Source: DATJMJ01 sp035503915 (GTDB lineage: Bacteria; Actinomycetota; Acidimicrobiia; Acidimicrobiales; Palsa-688). From it: 64,000 bases of DNA. Within the stretch, counting starts at the first letter, position 1, and every line of letters starts with the position of its first letter. Location: NCBI GenBank assembly GCA_035503915.1, contig DATJSU010000002.1:38475-102474 (forward strand). Direction: 5' to 3'. Positions 42,906 to 49,936 of the stretch are shown here, piece after piece. Made by a program: the position numbers and the translations under genes. The notes under the pieces are model-generated. The model made no database searches. It saw only the letters and a program-made list of their open reading frames with translations, and was not told the DNA's origin.

Positions 42906-43612
42906 GACAACCGCCTTTGGGCCTCGACGAGGTAGGGGACGTAGGGCCGCCGTGCTTTAGGCTCTGCCACTGAACGGCCCTTCTCGAACAGCGCCCCCGT
43001 CGGGCAGACTTGGACGCACTTGCCACAGCTCGTGCAGGTCATGGAGCTGCCCCATGGGATGCCGAGGTCGCTCACGAGCCGAGCGGCGACCCCTCGGCCG
43101 CTTATGTCCCAGGTGTGCGCGCCTTCGATCTCGTCACATACACGTACACATCTGGTGCAGAGGATGCAGCGGTTCTGGTCGAGGACAAAGCGTTCGTGCG
43201 TAGCGTCGACGGCGAGCTCGGGGTGCAACGCGGGGAGCTCGAAGTGCGTGAGGGAGAGAGCTTTCGCCTGAGCCTGCAGTTCGCAGCTGTTGTTGGCGAC
43301 GCAAACGGCGCAGACGTGGTTGCGCTCGAGGAAGAACAGCTCGATCACGTTGCGCCTGTAAGCGACCAGGCGATCCGAGTTGGTCGTGACCTTCATGCCC
43401 TCCTCGACCTTGGTGGCGCAGGCGGGGAAGAGCTTGGGGCTGCCTTCGACCTCGACCATGCAGAGCCTGCAAGAGCCCACATCGCTCAAGCCGTCGAGGT
43501 GGCAAAGGGTGGGGATATGGATGCCGCTCTCCTTGGCAGCTGAGAGCACGGTCTGGTCGGAGCTGGCAGCTACGTCTTTGCCGTCTATGACTAGGGTACG
43601 TACCTCGCTCAC
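42902..43612 (-). CDS. hoxU: Hydrogenase diaphorase subunit HoxU
   Basis: 236 residues. An N-terminal [2Fe-2S] domain (Cys37, Cys48, Cys51, Cys65) is followed by the His/Cys [4Fe-4S] motif HVCAVCVANNSC (~99-110) and a two-[4Fe-4S] segment (CILCTRCVRVC and CTSCGKCVQVCP), the NuoG-N-terminal-like architecture of HoxU. It wires the FMN of HoxF to HoxY. GTG start overlapping the hoxF stop. Confidence 0.95.
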   Translation of the reverse strand: MSEVRTLVIDGKDVAASSDQTVLSAAKESGIHIPTLCHLDGLSDVGSCRLCMVEVEGSPKLFPACATKVEEGMKVTTNSDRLVAYRRNVIELFFLERNHVCAVCVANNSCELQAQAKALSLTHFELPALHPELAVDATHERFVLDQNRCILCTRCVRVCDEIEGAHTWDISGRGVAARLVSDLGIPWGSSMTCTSCGKCVQVCPTGALFEKGRSVAEPKARRPYVPYLVEAQRRLS

Positions 43613-45339
43613 TTCTCACCTCCTGCGTGGTGGCCGGTCGTCACCAGTTCCGGGGCCATTTCGCAAACCCCGGCCGGGCAGATGTGGTCGTCAATGTGGG
43701 CGAGGTACTCGTCCCGGAAGTAGCGGAGCGTGGAGAAAATGGGGTTGGGCGCGCCTTGCCCCAAGCCGCAGAGGCTCGTCGCCCTTACCATTTGGGCCAA
43801 GCTTTCCAGCTGGGCCAATTGGGACCTCGTGGCCTCGCCCCGGCAGATGCGGTCGAGCAGGCGGTACATTTCCTCGGTCCCGGCGCGGCACGGCAGGCAC
43901 TTGCCGCAGGACTCTTCACGGCAGAAGTCCATGAAAAACTTCGCAACGTCGACCATACAGGTCTTGTCGTCCATCACGATCATCCCGCCCGAGCCCATGA
44001 TCGAGCCGGCCTTGGAAAGCGTCTCGTAATCAACGGGCATGTCGAGCAGCTCTTCTGGGATGCAGCCCCCGGACGGGCCCCCGGTTTGGACCGCCTTGAA
44101 GTGCCGCCCGCTCGGCAGCCCACCGCCAATGTCGAAGACGATCTGGCGCAAGGAGAGCCCCATAGGCACTTCGATGAGGCCCGTGTTGACGACGGCACCG
44201 GCCAGCGCGAAGACCTTGGTCCCTTTGGAATGTTCGGTCCCGGTCCCGCTCAGCCATGAACTTCCCCGGCTGATGACCGAGGGGATATTGGCAAGCGTTT
44301 CGACGTTGTTTATCAGCGTCGGGGAGCCCCACAAGCCCGCGGCAGCCGGGTAGGGCGGGCGGGGCCGAGGTGAACCTCGCCCACCCTGGATCGATGCGAT
44401 CAGCGCCGTCTCTTCGCCGCAGACGAAGGCCCCAGCACCGATGCGGACTTCGACGCTGAAGTTGAACTGAGTACCGGCAATTTCCCGCCCGAGGTAACCC
44501 TCCCTCTCAGCTTGGCGGATCGCGCTCGTGAGCCGTTTCACCGCGAGCGGGTACTCGGCGCGCACGTACACAAACCCGCGCTCGGCCCTCACCGCGTAGC
44601 CGGCGATCGCCATACCCTCGAGCACCTGCTGGGGGCAGCTTTCCAGCACGCTGCGGTCCATAAAAGCGCCAGGGTCCCCTTCGTCAGCATTGCACACGAC
44701 AAATTTGCCGTCGGGCCCGGAGGACTTGGCCACCGTCCGCCACTTGAGGCCCGTCGGGTAGCCGGCGCCACCCCGGCCCCGGAGCCCGCTGTTCACGACC
44801 TCGGAGATGACCTCGTCGCGCGACATCTCGGTGACAGCCTTCACGAGCGCCTCGTAGCCGCCAGACGCTAGGTAATCCTCAAGGCTTTCCGGGTCTATTG
44901 CGCCGCAGCGCTCGAGCACCACCTTGACCTGGTGCGCAAAGAACGGATCTTGGTCAACTTGGCGGCCGCCCTCGGGCGTCCCCGGCTCGTAAGGGCCGCT
45001 CTCCAAAGCGGCGACCACCCTCGCCGGACCGTCCGGGCCCTCGGCTGCGACATAGTCAAAGAGCCGTCCCTGCTCGGGCACCGCAACGAGCGGCCCCGCA
45101 GCGCACAGCCCGAGGCAACCGACCCTGCGTACGGCCACGTCCTTCAGCTCTTTGGCCTGTACCCGCTCACAAATTGCCTCGAAGAGGCGGTCCGAACCTA
45201 AAGACAGGCAGCCAGCGGCCTGGCAAACGTTCGCCGATGCCCGGGCCGGGCCTTGGGGTAAGAGGGGTTCACCTTGCTTCCGTCGGCGGGCCGAGGCCTC
45301 GGTCGAACCGTTGGGAGCAGGAGCACCGGTCGAGCTCAT
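43609..45339 (-). CDS. hoxF: Hydrogenase diaphorase subunit HoxF (NAD and FMN binding)
   Basis: 576 residues. An N-terminal thioredoxin-like [2Fe-2S] domain (Cys39, Cys44, Cys75, Cys79) precedes the NuoF-like core with GLRGRGGAGYPTGLKW, NADEGDPGAFMDR, GAGAFVCGEETALIASIQGG, the NNVETLANIP segment and the [4Fe-4S] ligands in ESCGKCLPCRAGT plus a later Cys. It exchanges electrons with NAD(H). The ATG at 45339 overlaps the hoxE stop as ATGA; the open frame reaching to 45780 is antisense-like extension through hoxE and was rejected. Confidence 0.95.
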   Translation of the reverse strand: MSSTGAPAPNGSTEASARRRKQGEPLLPQGPARASANVCQAAGCLSLGSDRLFEAICERVQAKELKDVAVRRVGCLGLCAAGPLVAVPEQGRLFDYVAAEGPDGPARVVAALESGPYEPGTPEGGRQVDQDPFFAHQVKVVLERCGAIDPESLEDYLASGGYEALVKAVTEMSRDEVISEVVNSGLRGRGGAGYPTGLKWRTVAKSSGPDGKFVVCNADEGDPGAFMDRSVLESCPQQVLEGMAIAGYAVRAERGFVYVRAEYPLAVKRLTSAIRQAEREGYLGREIAGTQFNFSVEVRIGAGAFVCGEETALIASIQGGRGSPRPRPPYPAAAGLWGSPTLINNVETLANIPSVISRGSSWLSGTGTEHSKGTKVFALAGAVVNTGLIEVPMGLSLRQIVFDIGGGLPSGRHFKAVQTGGPSGGCIPEELLDMPVDYETLSKAGSIMGSGGMIVMDDKTCMVDVAKFFMDFCREESCGKCLPCRAGTEEMYRLLDRICRGEATRSQLAQLESLAQMVRATSLCGLGQGAPNPIFSTLRYFRDEYLAHIDDHICPAGVCEMAPELVTTGHHAGGEK

Positions 45340-45845
45340 AGTGCCTCCAGCGTGCTTACAAGCCCCTGGGCTTGCACCTTGCCGCGCACTTCGCCGTCTA
45401 TCACCACGGCCGGCGCCATGCTGCAAGCGCCGAGGCATCGCGCCTTCAGGACGGAAACACGCCCGTCGGGTGTAGTCGCGCCAGCTTTGACGCCGAGCGC
45501 GCTGTCGATCGCCGAAAGCAAAGCGCTTGCGCCGTTTATGTAACAGGCAGTGCCCGTGCAAACGACACAAGTGTGAAGCCCTTGCGGCTTGAGCGAGAAA
45601 TGGGAATAAAAAGTCGCAACACCATAGACCTTGCTCGGGGGGACGCCCAGGGACTCGGCGACGAACAACAAAGCGTCGTCGTCCAGGTAGCCAAACAGCT
45701 CCTGGGTCGTATGGAGCACCTCGATCAGGCCATCGGGCCTGTGGCCTAGCCTGCGCATCCTCACTTCCACCTGACGCCAACGCTTGTCGTCGTTGGGCGC
45801 GGGTCGAGAGGCTGTACCAGGGGCTGCGAGCGTGGTCGAAGCCAA
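45336..45845 (-). CDS. hoxE: Hydrogenase diaphorase subunit HoxE
   Basis: 169 residues. NuoE-like helical domain (DGLIEVLHTTQELFGYLDDD, GVPPSKVYGVATFYSHF) followed by a [2Fe-2S] thioredoxin-like domain with Cys96-x4-Cys101 and Cys137-x3-Cys141 (ARCLGACSMAP). The start is TTG at 45845 with an excellent AGGAGG six bases upstream. First gene of hoxEFUYH-protease-hypA; the 177-base gap to the divergent NRAMP-like gene carries a DosR-like box. Confidence 0.94.
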   Translation of the reverse strand: MASTTLAAPGTASRPAPNDDKRWRQVEVRMRRLGHRPDGLIEVLHTTQELFGYLDDDALLFVAESLGVPPSKVYGVATFYSHFSLKPQGLHTCVVCTGTACYINGASALLSAIDSALGVKAGATTPDGRVSVLKARCLGACSMAPAVVIDGEVRGKVQAQGLVSTLEAL

Positions 45846-45918
45846 TTCGGTCCTCCTGTAGGTGGCAGCTGCAATGCGGCCTCTTTTTCAGCTAAGTAAG
45901 CGGCCGGGTTATGGGCTT

Positions 45919-45933
45919 GGGGCCGAAGGTCCT
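45919..45933 (-). promoter_or_regulatory. DosR/DevR-like box between hoxE and the NRAMP-like gene
   Basis: On the minus strand AGGACCTTCGGCCCC matches 9 of 12 fixed bases of GGGACTTNNGNCCCT and 12 of 15 bases of the stronger site at 55,646. It lies 74-88 bases before the hoxE TTG and about 90 before the divergent hyp operon, so it could control both. Confidence 0.45.
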
Positions 45934-46022
45934 AACGATTGGAGCCCGTGGGCCCGAGGCAGCCACGTGGGGGCCCTTTAGGGTGGGTTTAGGCCTTCCT
46001 TAGACCACCGGAGCAGACGAAA

Positions 46023-47429
46023 TTGCAGTCAGCAGAACGTGCAGGCAATGGGGACACCCAGGTGCCGGGCTCCGCGACCTTGGTCCTGGAGCGAGGCAAG
46101 CTGTTGGCGGTCGAGAGCACCGCCCCGGCCGCGGAGGTCCGCTCCAGGGTGGTCGGGGAGGCCAAGGTCATAGCGGCGAAACGCCCCCTCGCCCCTCGCC
46201 ACTGGGCGCTTGTCGGCTTTCTCGCGGTCCTCGGCCCCGGGCTCATGGTCATGCTTGCCGACACCGATGCAGGCAGCGTTGTCACCGCCGCGCAGTCGGG
46301 TGCCCGTTGGGGGTACTCCTTGCTCCCCCTGGAGGTCGGCCTAATACCGGTCCTTTACCTCGTGATGGAGCTCACCGTGCGTCTCGGGATCGCGACCGGC
46401 AAGGGCCATGCTCGCCTTGTGCGCGACTGCTTTGGCGGTAAGTGGGCGTTCATCTCTGTCGCCACATTGGTCCTGAGCACAACTGGCGCCCTCGTGACCG
46501 AGCTCGCTGGGATCTCAGGAGTAGCGGCGATGGAGGGCATCCCGCCTTTGGTTAGCGTACCTGCGGCGGCCGTTTTCTTGGGCCTGATAGTTCTTTCTGG
46601 GAGCTACCGGCGCGTGGAGCGCATAGGCGTCGGGCTTGGGCTCTTCGAGCTCGCCTTCTTGGTGGCAGCTTTGCGCGCTCACCCCGCGGTAGCGTCTTTG
46701 GCGAAAAGCTTTACTTCCTTGGGCCCTGTCGGCCACTCCGGCTACCTGGCGATAGTTGCCGCCAACGTGGGTGCAGTGGTGATGCCGTGGATGATCTTCT
46801 ACCAGCAGGCCGCCGTCGTGGACAAGGGCCTCACACCCAAGGATCTGCACGTCGCGCGAGCAGACACCGCGATAGGCGCGGTTATCACACAAGTCGTGAT
46901 GATAGCTGTCCTCGTTGCCACCGCCGCCGCCGTCTACGCCCACAGGGGGAGCCACGGCACAATGCAGCTACGAAATGTCCAGTCCATTTCCGCGGCTTTG
47001 GTGCCGTCCCTAGGCGTGAGCGCCGGGCGCCTGGCCTTTGCCCTTGGCATAACAGGTGCTGCCCTCGTCGCTGCGATAGTGGTCAGCCTGGCGGCCGCCT
47101 GGGCCTTTGCTGAGGCGTCGGGAGCACGGGGGAGCTTAAACCAACGCGCGCGCCAGGCGCCCGTGTTTTACGGGGCCTATTATGCTTCGCTGGCGATCGC
47201 CGCCGTCCTTGCTCTCGCGTGGGGCCATGCAGTACAGCTTTCGATCGCGGTGGAGATCGGGAACTCTCTGTTGCTCCCGATCGTGCTCGGGTTCCTCCTT
47301 GCCATCGCCTGGAAGGCGCTGCCCGCCCCCTACCGGCTGTCCCGGGCACGCAGCGCTATTACCGTGGTCGTCGTGGTAGCTGTTCTGGTCCTCAATTTTG
47401 TCATGGTCTTTCAAGGAGGTGGGCTTTGA
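46023..47429 (+). CDS. NRAMP-like divalent metal transporter with altered metal motif
   Basis: 468 residues, about eleven membrane helices after a ~60-residue cytoplasmic tail. TM1 has LGPGLMVMLADTDAGS, where the canonical metal motif DPGN reads D82-A-G-S85, and TM6 has GAVVMPWMIFYQQ, keeping the Ala/Met pair (Ala251, Met254) but lacking the MPHN His. Canonical NRAMPs import Mn2+/Fe2+; altered ones carry other ions. Its stop overlaps hypC (TGATG) and it heads hypCDEF, so nickel or iron supply for the hydrogenase is a reasonable guess. TTG start with GGAG nine bases upstream. Confidence 0.82.
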   Translation: MQSAERAGNGDTQVPGSATLVLERGKLLAVESTAPAAEVRSRVVGEAKVIAAKRPLAPRHWALVGFLAVLGPGLMVMLADTDAGSVVTAAQSGARWGYSLLPLEVGLIPVLYLVMELTVRLGIATGKGHARLVRDCFGGKWAFISVATLVLSTTGALVTELAGISGVAAMEGIPPLVSVPAAAVFLGLIVLSGSYRRVERIGVGLGLFELAFLVAALRAHPAVASLAKSFTSLGPVGHSGYLAIVAANVGAVVMPWMIFYQQAAVVDKGLTPKDLHVARADTAIGAVITQVVMIAVLVATAAAVYAHRGSHGTMQLRNVQSISAALVPSLGVSAGRLAFALGITGAALVAAIVVSLAAAWAFAEASGARGSLNQRARQAPVFYGAYYASLAIAAVLALAWGHAVQLSIAVEIGNSLLLPIVLGFLLAIAWKALPAPYRLSRARSAITVVVVVAVLVLNFVMVFQGGGL

Positions 47430-47740
47430 TGTGCCTAGGGATCCCAGGTCTTGTCACCGAGCTTGACCCCGACGGCGGGCAACTCGCATCGGTCGACGTT
47501 TCCGGCGCAAAAAGGCGAGTGAACATCGCCCTTCTCGCAGACGAGGGCGTGAAAGTTGGCGACTGGGTACTGATCCACGTCGGGTTCGCGTTGGCACGCC
47601 TCGACGAAGAAGAGGCGCACCGCACTATCGAGATGCTCGAAGGCATGGAGAGCGCCTACTACGACGAGCTCTCTGCGATGGGACGTTCGGCGGCTGAGCC
47701 CCAGGCCCCTCCTGAAAGGGTAGCCAGGCAATCGAAATGA
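47429..47740 (+). CDS. hypC: Hydrogenase maturation chaperone HypC
   Basis: 103 residues. MCLGIPGLVTELDPDG carries the essential N-terminal Cys2, which binds the Fe(CN)2CO unit and HoxH. LLADEGVKVGDWVLIHVGFALARLDEEEA is the family core. AAGGAGG lies nine bases before the ATG. The C-terminal ~20 residues are an Ala/Pro/Arg extension. Overlaps the transporter stop upstream and hypD downstream (ATGA). Confidence 0.95.
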   Translation: MCLGIPGLVTELDPDGGQLASVDVSGAKRRVNIALLADEGVKVGDWVLIHVGFALARLDEEEAHRTIEMLEGMESAYYDELSAMGRSAAEPQAPPERVARQSK

Positions 47741-48864
47741 AGTTCATGGAAGAATACCGGGACCGTAACAAGGCCACAGCGGTTTCAGCTGCGATCGCCG
47801 AGCTTTGCGAGCCGGGACGGCGCTACAAGCTCATGGAGGTGTGCGGCGGCCACACCTACACGATCTACAAGCACGGCCTCGAGTACTACCTGCCTGGCGC
47901 CGTTGAGCTCGTTCACGGCCCTGGCTGCCCCGTGTGTGTCATCCCGATGGGCCGCGTGGACGATGCCATCTCCATCGCTCGCCAGGACGGTGTCACGATG
48001 GCCTGCTTCGGCGACATGGCCCGCGTCCCGGGGAGCAAAGGGTCCTTCCTGCGGGCTAAGGCCGAAGGCGCCGACGTGCGGGTCGTCTACTCGCCGATGG
48101 ACGCCCTCAGGATCGCCATCGAGGAGCCGGCGAGGAAGGTCGTTTTCATGGCTATCGGCTTTGAGACCACGGCCCCGTCCACCGCGCTTACCCTCCAGCG
48201 CGCCAAGGCAATGGACGTACCCAACTTCTCGGTCTTTTGCAACCACGTCACGATCATCCCTCCCCTGCGGGCGATCCTCGACGCCCCCGATGTCGATATC
48301 GACGGGTTCGTCGGGCCCGGCCACGTTTCGGCAGTCATCGGTTGCAAGCCTTACGAGGTCGTGACCAAGGAGTACAACAGGCCTTTGGTGGTGTCGGGGT
48401 TTGAGCCGCTCGACATCCTGCAGTCCGTCTACATGCTCATGCGCCAGCTCGCTTCCGGCCGTTGTGAGGTTGAGAACCAGTACAGCCGCGTCGTCACCTG
48501 GGAAGGCAACCCGCGGGCGCTCCAAGCGATCGAAGAAACTATGGAGCCACGGCCTCATTTCGAGTGGCGGGGCCTCGGGTCGATCCCCTTGTCAGCGCTC
48601 AAGCTGCGCGATGAGTTCGCGCGCTTCGACGCCGAACTGATCTACCAAGTCCCCGGAGTACGCGTCGCCGACCCGCGGGCGTGCCAATGCGGCCAGGTAC
48701 TGCGGGGACGCCTGCGCCCATGGGAATGCCGCGTTTTCGCCAAAGCGTGCACCCCGGAACGCCCGATCGGCACCTGCATGGTCTCGAGCGAAGGGGCATG
48801 CGCCGCTTTTTACAACTTCGGGCGGCTCACGAGGCCCGAGCGGCTCGCAGAGGCGCGCTCATGA
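47737..48864 (+). CDS. hypD: Hydrogenase Fe-cyanide assembly protein HypD
   Basis: 375 residues. MEVCGGHTYTIYKHGL with Cys36, GPGCPVCVIP with two redox Cys, FETTAPSTAL, FVGPGHVSAVIG and a C-terminal [4Fe-4S] region (RACQCGQVL, WECRVFAKACTPERPIGTCMVSSEGAC) match HypD. With HypC it builds the Fe(CN)2CO group. ATGA overlaps at both ends show tight coupling in hypCDE. Confidence 0.96.
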   Translation: MKFMEEYRDRNKATAVSAAIAELCEPGRRYKLMEVCGGHTYTIYKHGLEYYLPGAVELVHGPGCPVCVIPMGRVDDAISIARQDGVTMACFGDMARVPGSKGSFLRAKAEGADVRVVYSPMDALRIAIEEPARKVVFMAIGFETTAPSTALTLQRAKAMDVPNFSVFCNHVTIIPPLRAILDAPDVDIDGFVGPGHVSAVIGCKPYEVVTKEYNRPLVVSGFEPLDILQSVYMLMRQLASGRCEVENQYSRVVTWEGNPRALQAIEETMEPRPHFEWRGLGSIPLSALKLRDEFARFDAELIYQVPGVRVADPRACQCGQVLRGRLRPWECRVFAKACTPERPIGTCMVSSEGACAAFYNFGRLTRPERLAEARS

Positions 48865-49931
48865 GCGCCGCCTCTCCGCCGGCGCGCACCACCCCCCGGC
48901 CACGAGCGGCTTCGCGCCCCGAAGGCGTTGTCACAATGGCCCATGGCGCTGGCGGGAAGGCAAGCCACGCTCTCGTAGAGTCAGTCTTCTTGGAGGCATT
49001 TTCCAACCCCGCCCTGGCTCCTCTCAATGACGGCGCAGTGCTCGACATCGCCGGACAGGACGTGGCTTTTACGACCGACTCGTTCGTCGTCTCGCCCATC
49101 TTCTTCCCCGGCGGCAGCCTTGGCGACCTCGCCGTCAACGGGACGGTCAACGACCTCGCGGCGTGCGGCGCGCAGCCGCTGGCACTTTCGGCCGGCTTCG
49201 TGATCGAAGAGGGCTTCCCCGTCGAGGACCTTGCAAGGGTCGTCGACGCTATGGGCCGCTCAGCGCAAAGAGCGGGCGTGCCGATCGTGACCGGTGACAC
49301 CAAGGTTGTCCAGCGCGGCAAAGGCGACGGCTGCTACGTGAACACCTCAGGCATTGGGCTCGTCGACCGGCGCGCCACCGGCCTCGCCGCATCGTCCGCC
49401 AGGCCCGGCGACGCGGTGATCATTTCGGGCCCCATCGGCGACCATGGGACTGCGGTCCTGCTCGCGCGCGGTGAGCTTGGCATCAGCGCCGATGTCTGCT
49501 CGGACACCGCCCCTCTCAACGGTTTGGTGGCAGCTCTTCTTGAAGCCGTCGGCCCCGCCGTGCACGTGCTCAGGGATGCCACCAGGGGCGGGGTCGCGAC
49601 CGTGCTCAACGAAATTGCCGCCGCCTCGGGTGCCGCCATCGTCCTCGATGAGGACGATATCCCGGTCCGGCCGCAGGTAGCCGGCGTCTGCGAGCTCCTC
49701 GGCATCGACCCGCTGTACGTGGCCTGCGAGGGCCGGATGGTGGTTGTCGTCGCCCGCGAGAGGGCGGGAGAGGCGTTGCGCGCGATGCGCTCGCACCCCC
49801 TCGGGGCCGGGAGCGCTGTGATCGGCCGAGCCGACGCCGACCCAGCCGGGCTCGTGCTCGAAGAAACCAGCTTTGGCGGCGCTCGAGTCGTCGACATGCT
49901 CGTCGGCGACCCGTTACCCCGCATCTGCTGA
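48861..49931 (+). CDS. hypE: Carbamoyl-dehydratase HypE
   Basis: 356 residues. PurM-like ATP-binding fold with HGAGGKASHAL, LNDGAVLDI, GGSLGDLAVNGTVNDLA and GDTKVV, and the C-terminal PRIC tetrapeptide whose Cys receives the carbamoyl group and is dehydrated to thiocyanate, the CN source. The ATG at 48861 overlaps the hypD TGA; a longer frame to 48681 is inside hypD. Confidence 0.96.
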   Translation: MSAASPPARTTPRPRAASRPEGVVTMAHGAGGKASHALVESVFLEAFSNPALAPLNDGAVLDIAGQDVAFTTDSFVVSPIFFPGGSLGDLAVNGTVNDLAACGAQPLALSAGFVIEEGFPVEDLARVVDAMGRSAQRAGVPIVTGDTKVVQRGKGDGCYVNTSGIGLVDRRATGLAASSARPGDAVIISGPIGDHGTAVLLARGELGISADVCSDTAPLNGLVAALLEAVGPAVHVLRDATRGGVATVLNEIAAASGAAIVLDEDDIPVRPQVAGVCELLGIDPLYVACEGRMVVVVARERAGEALRAMRSHPLGAGSAVIGRADADPAGLVLEETSFGGARVVDMLVGDPLPRIC

Positions 49932-49936
49932 GGGAA

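Noticed and set aside
45340..45780. Extension of HoxF to 723 residues
   Set aside because: The extra part overlaps hoxE in another frame; the ATGA junction with hoxE and the [2Fe-2S] domain fix the start at 45339.
45969..45984. GGGGGCCCTTTAGGGT as a second DosR-like box
   Set aside because: It is GC-rich and partly symmetric, but the right half lacks the G-N-CCC of the consensus on either strand.
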